The notes under the pieces were generated by a model that did no database searches, was not told where the DNA came from, and saw only the letters and a list, made by a program, of their open reading frames with translations. This document shows, piece by piece, positions 62,656 through 64,000 of a stretch of DNA of 64,000 nucleotides (its first letter is position 1; each line of letters starts with the position of its first letter). The position numbers and the translations under genes were made by a program. The stretch is from Bosea sp. PAMC 26642 (GTDB lineage Bacteria > Pseudomonadota > Alphaproteobacteria > Rhizobiales > Beijerinckiaceae), in assembly GCF_001562255.1 (NCBI RefSeq), contig NZ_CP014301.1, positions 4,371,501-4,435,500 on the forward strand, read 5' to 3'.

Positions 62656-63476
62656 GGCGCTCGCTGGGAAACGCCCTCGTCTATGCAGCCAGTCTCTCGA
62701 TCCTGCTGCTGTTCCTCGCCCCGATCTTGTGGGTGCTGGTGATCTCATTCAAGCTGCGCCGCGATATATTCACCTGGCCACCTTCGATCATCGATTTCGC
62801 GCCGACGCTTGCCAATTACGCGAATGTTCTGAGTGGGTCGGGCAAGTTCGTCACCTTCATCGGCAACAGCGTCATCGTCGCCGTCGTCTCGACTGCGATC
62901 GCACTGACGGTTGGGACGCTGGGTGCATACGGGCTCTCGGGACGGCGCAAGCCCAAATCCCCCGCCTGGTCGTATTGGATGCTCTCGTTCCGCATGATGC
63001 CGCCGGTGGCGCTCGTGATCCCGTTTTACGTCGTGTTCCAGCAGACGGGGTTGCTCGGGCATCTCGGTGCAATCGCGCTGACTCACAGCGTCTTCAGCGT
63101 CGCCATCGTGCTCTGGATGACGAAAAGCTTTTTCGACGAAGTCCCGCCCGAGATCGAGGAAGCCGCGATCATGGACGGTGCTACGGATTGGCAGGTCTTT
63201 CGCCTGATTGTGATGCCGATCGCAAAGGCGGCCTTGGCTGCGTCGGCGATCTTCGCATTCATCACCTCCTGGAACGAATTCCTGTTTGCGGTGATTCTCG
63301 CGAAGTCCAACACCTTTACCGTGCCGGTTGCGATCTCGACGTTCGTCGGCGAAGTCTACGTCAGCTGGGGCGAGCTGGCTGCGGCGACGATTCTAGCAAT
63401 CGTGCCAGCTCTGCTCGTCGCATTTCTCGGACAACGGTATCTGCTGATCGGCCTCGCTCCGGGAGCCGTCAAGTGA
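62652..63476 (+). CDS. sugar-type ABC permease (MalG/UgpE-like)
   Basis: 274 residues. SLSILLLFLAPILWVLVISF at the start, AYGLSGRRKPKSP in the middle, and the EAA loop IEEAAIMDGATDWQVFRLIVMPIAKAALAASAIF. Completes the heterodimer. Overlaps the kinase gene by 4 bases. Confidence 0.95.
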   Translation: MRRSLGNALVYAASLSILLLFLAPILWVLVISFKLRRDIFTWPPSIIDFAPTLANYANVLSGSGKFVTFIGNSVIVAVVSTAIALTVGTLGAYGLSGRRKPKSPAWSYWMLSFRMMPPVALVIPFYVVFQQTGLLGHLGAIALTHSVFSVAIVLWMTKSFFDEVPPEIEEAAIMDGATDWQVFRLIVMPIAKAALAASAIFAFITSWNEFLFAVILAKSNTFTVPVAISTFVGEVYVSWGELAAATILAIVPALLVAFLGQRYLLIGLAPGAVK

Positions 63477-64000
63477 CGCGCGATCTTCTCGTTTGCGCCG
63501 GCAGCCTGACGCTGGATAATGTAATTACGGCCGAAGGTGTCAGACTGCCGCAAAGCTATGGCGGCAATGTCATCTATTCTGCTCTTGCCGCTCAGATCTG
63601 GCACGACCGGGTCGGGCTCGTTTCCCGAGCCGGCTCGGACTTTCCAGCAGCTTGTTTCGATATGCTGGCAGAACGTGGAATGCTGCTCGATGGCATCAGG
63701 CACGTGCTGGAGCCGCACGGCATGAATGTGGCCTTTTGCTACGCCGCGGACGGCAGCCGGGTGCGCGCCTTTCCTCCAGACGTTGTGGAGAAAATTCCGT
63801 TGATCGAGCGCCAGCGGTTCATCGACTACGGCATCGCCGGCATGGCCCAACGGTTTGCGATCTGGACAGCCTTCGCCCCCGATGGAGCCGATATACCCGC
63901 GAAATGGCTGCCAGCAGCCTCTGCGATACATTGCGCAGCGATGCCCGTCGAACGCCACCAATCAATTGCCAAGCGGGTCCGCGCTACTAGCGACACATGG
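63473..64000 (+). CDS. PfkB-family sugar kinase (3' end outside window)
   Basis: 176 codons from GTG 63473, overlapping the permease stop. LLVCAGSLTLDNVI, then YGGNVIYSALAAQIWHDRVGLVSRAGSDF is the N-terminal substrate half of ribokinase-like kinases; the ATP-binding half is beyond the edge. Likely phosphorylates the sugar brought in by the ABC importer. Confidence 0.85.
   Translation, partial: MTRDLLVCAGSLTLDNVITAEGVRLPQSYGGNVIYSALAAQIWHDRVGLVSRAGSDFPAACFDMLAERGMLLDGIRHVLEPHGMNVAFCYAADGSRVRAFPPDVVEKIPLIERQRFIDYGIAGMAQRFAIWTAFAPDGADIPAKWLPAASAIHCAAMPVERHQSIAKRVRATSDTW

Overview
The window is GC-rich DNA from an alphaproteobacterium, most likely a Hyphomicrobiales member (Bosea- or Methylobacterium-like). 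The basis is gene content and codon style: BLUF protein, MaoC-Pta fusion, phosphoketolase operon and many amino-acid-type ABC genes. The genus is an inference; no rRNA or other marker gene is present.

Layout. 1-6336 (minus) is the N-terminal 2112 codons of a giant secreted-type protein: one Calx-beta domain, a glucose/sorbosone-dehydrogenase-like beta-propeller, then alternating Calx-beta and carbohydrate-binding-like modules in an exact 1206-bp tandem repeat. 6.9-7.3 kb holds two decayed gene pieces. 7.4-12.5 kb holds an ABC exporter, an alpha/beta hydrolase, an AT-rich HigA-like/LysE pair and two small membrane proteins. 12.7-17.7 kb is a compact minus-strand operon: SARP/TolB/TPR regulator, PAP2/haloperoxidase-like enzyme, subtilisin-like protease. 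18.2-44.6 kb is strongly accessory. Two identical inverted 2596-bp IS21-family elements (18227-20822 and 42036-44631) bracket small HTH regulators, a BLUF photoreceptor, a glycosyltransferase, a run of small overlapping genes behind a CTGTATC-type operator, a tRNA-Gly-like gene with a short anticodon loop, and tRNA-Arg(CCG). After the tRNA-Arg come four direct copies of its 3' end that punctuate successive gene blocks: cysteine hydrolase, SOUL, HEAGH protease; small secreted protein; amidohydrolase; IclR plus ABC operon.

37.1-42.0 kb is an IclR-flanked polar amino-acid-type ABC uptake operon (two permeases, ATPase, binding protein) followed by a DoeB/EutE-like deacylase and a frameshifted, IS-truncated EutB-like PLP enzyme. 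Together with the amidohydrolase and cysteine hydrolase it looks like uptake and hydrolytic breakdown of a small N-containing solute, now partly broken. An integrase truncated by the second IS closes this region.

45.4-51.3 kb is a four-gene operon (MaoC-Pta, AckA, FabI, phosphoketolase) that joins sugar-phosphate cleavage to acetyl-phosphate, ATP, acetyl-CoA and lipid metabolism. 51.8-54.6 kb holds a DEDDh exonuclease and HtpG. 54.9-59.4 kb is LysR-PrpF-TctC-CoA transferase, probably for a tricarboxylate-like acid. 59.4-64.0 kb is a GntR regulator divergent from a sugar-type ABC transporter (binding protein and two permeases) and a PfkB kinase cut by the window end.
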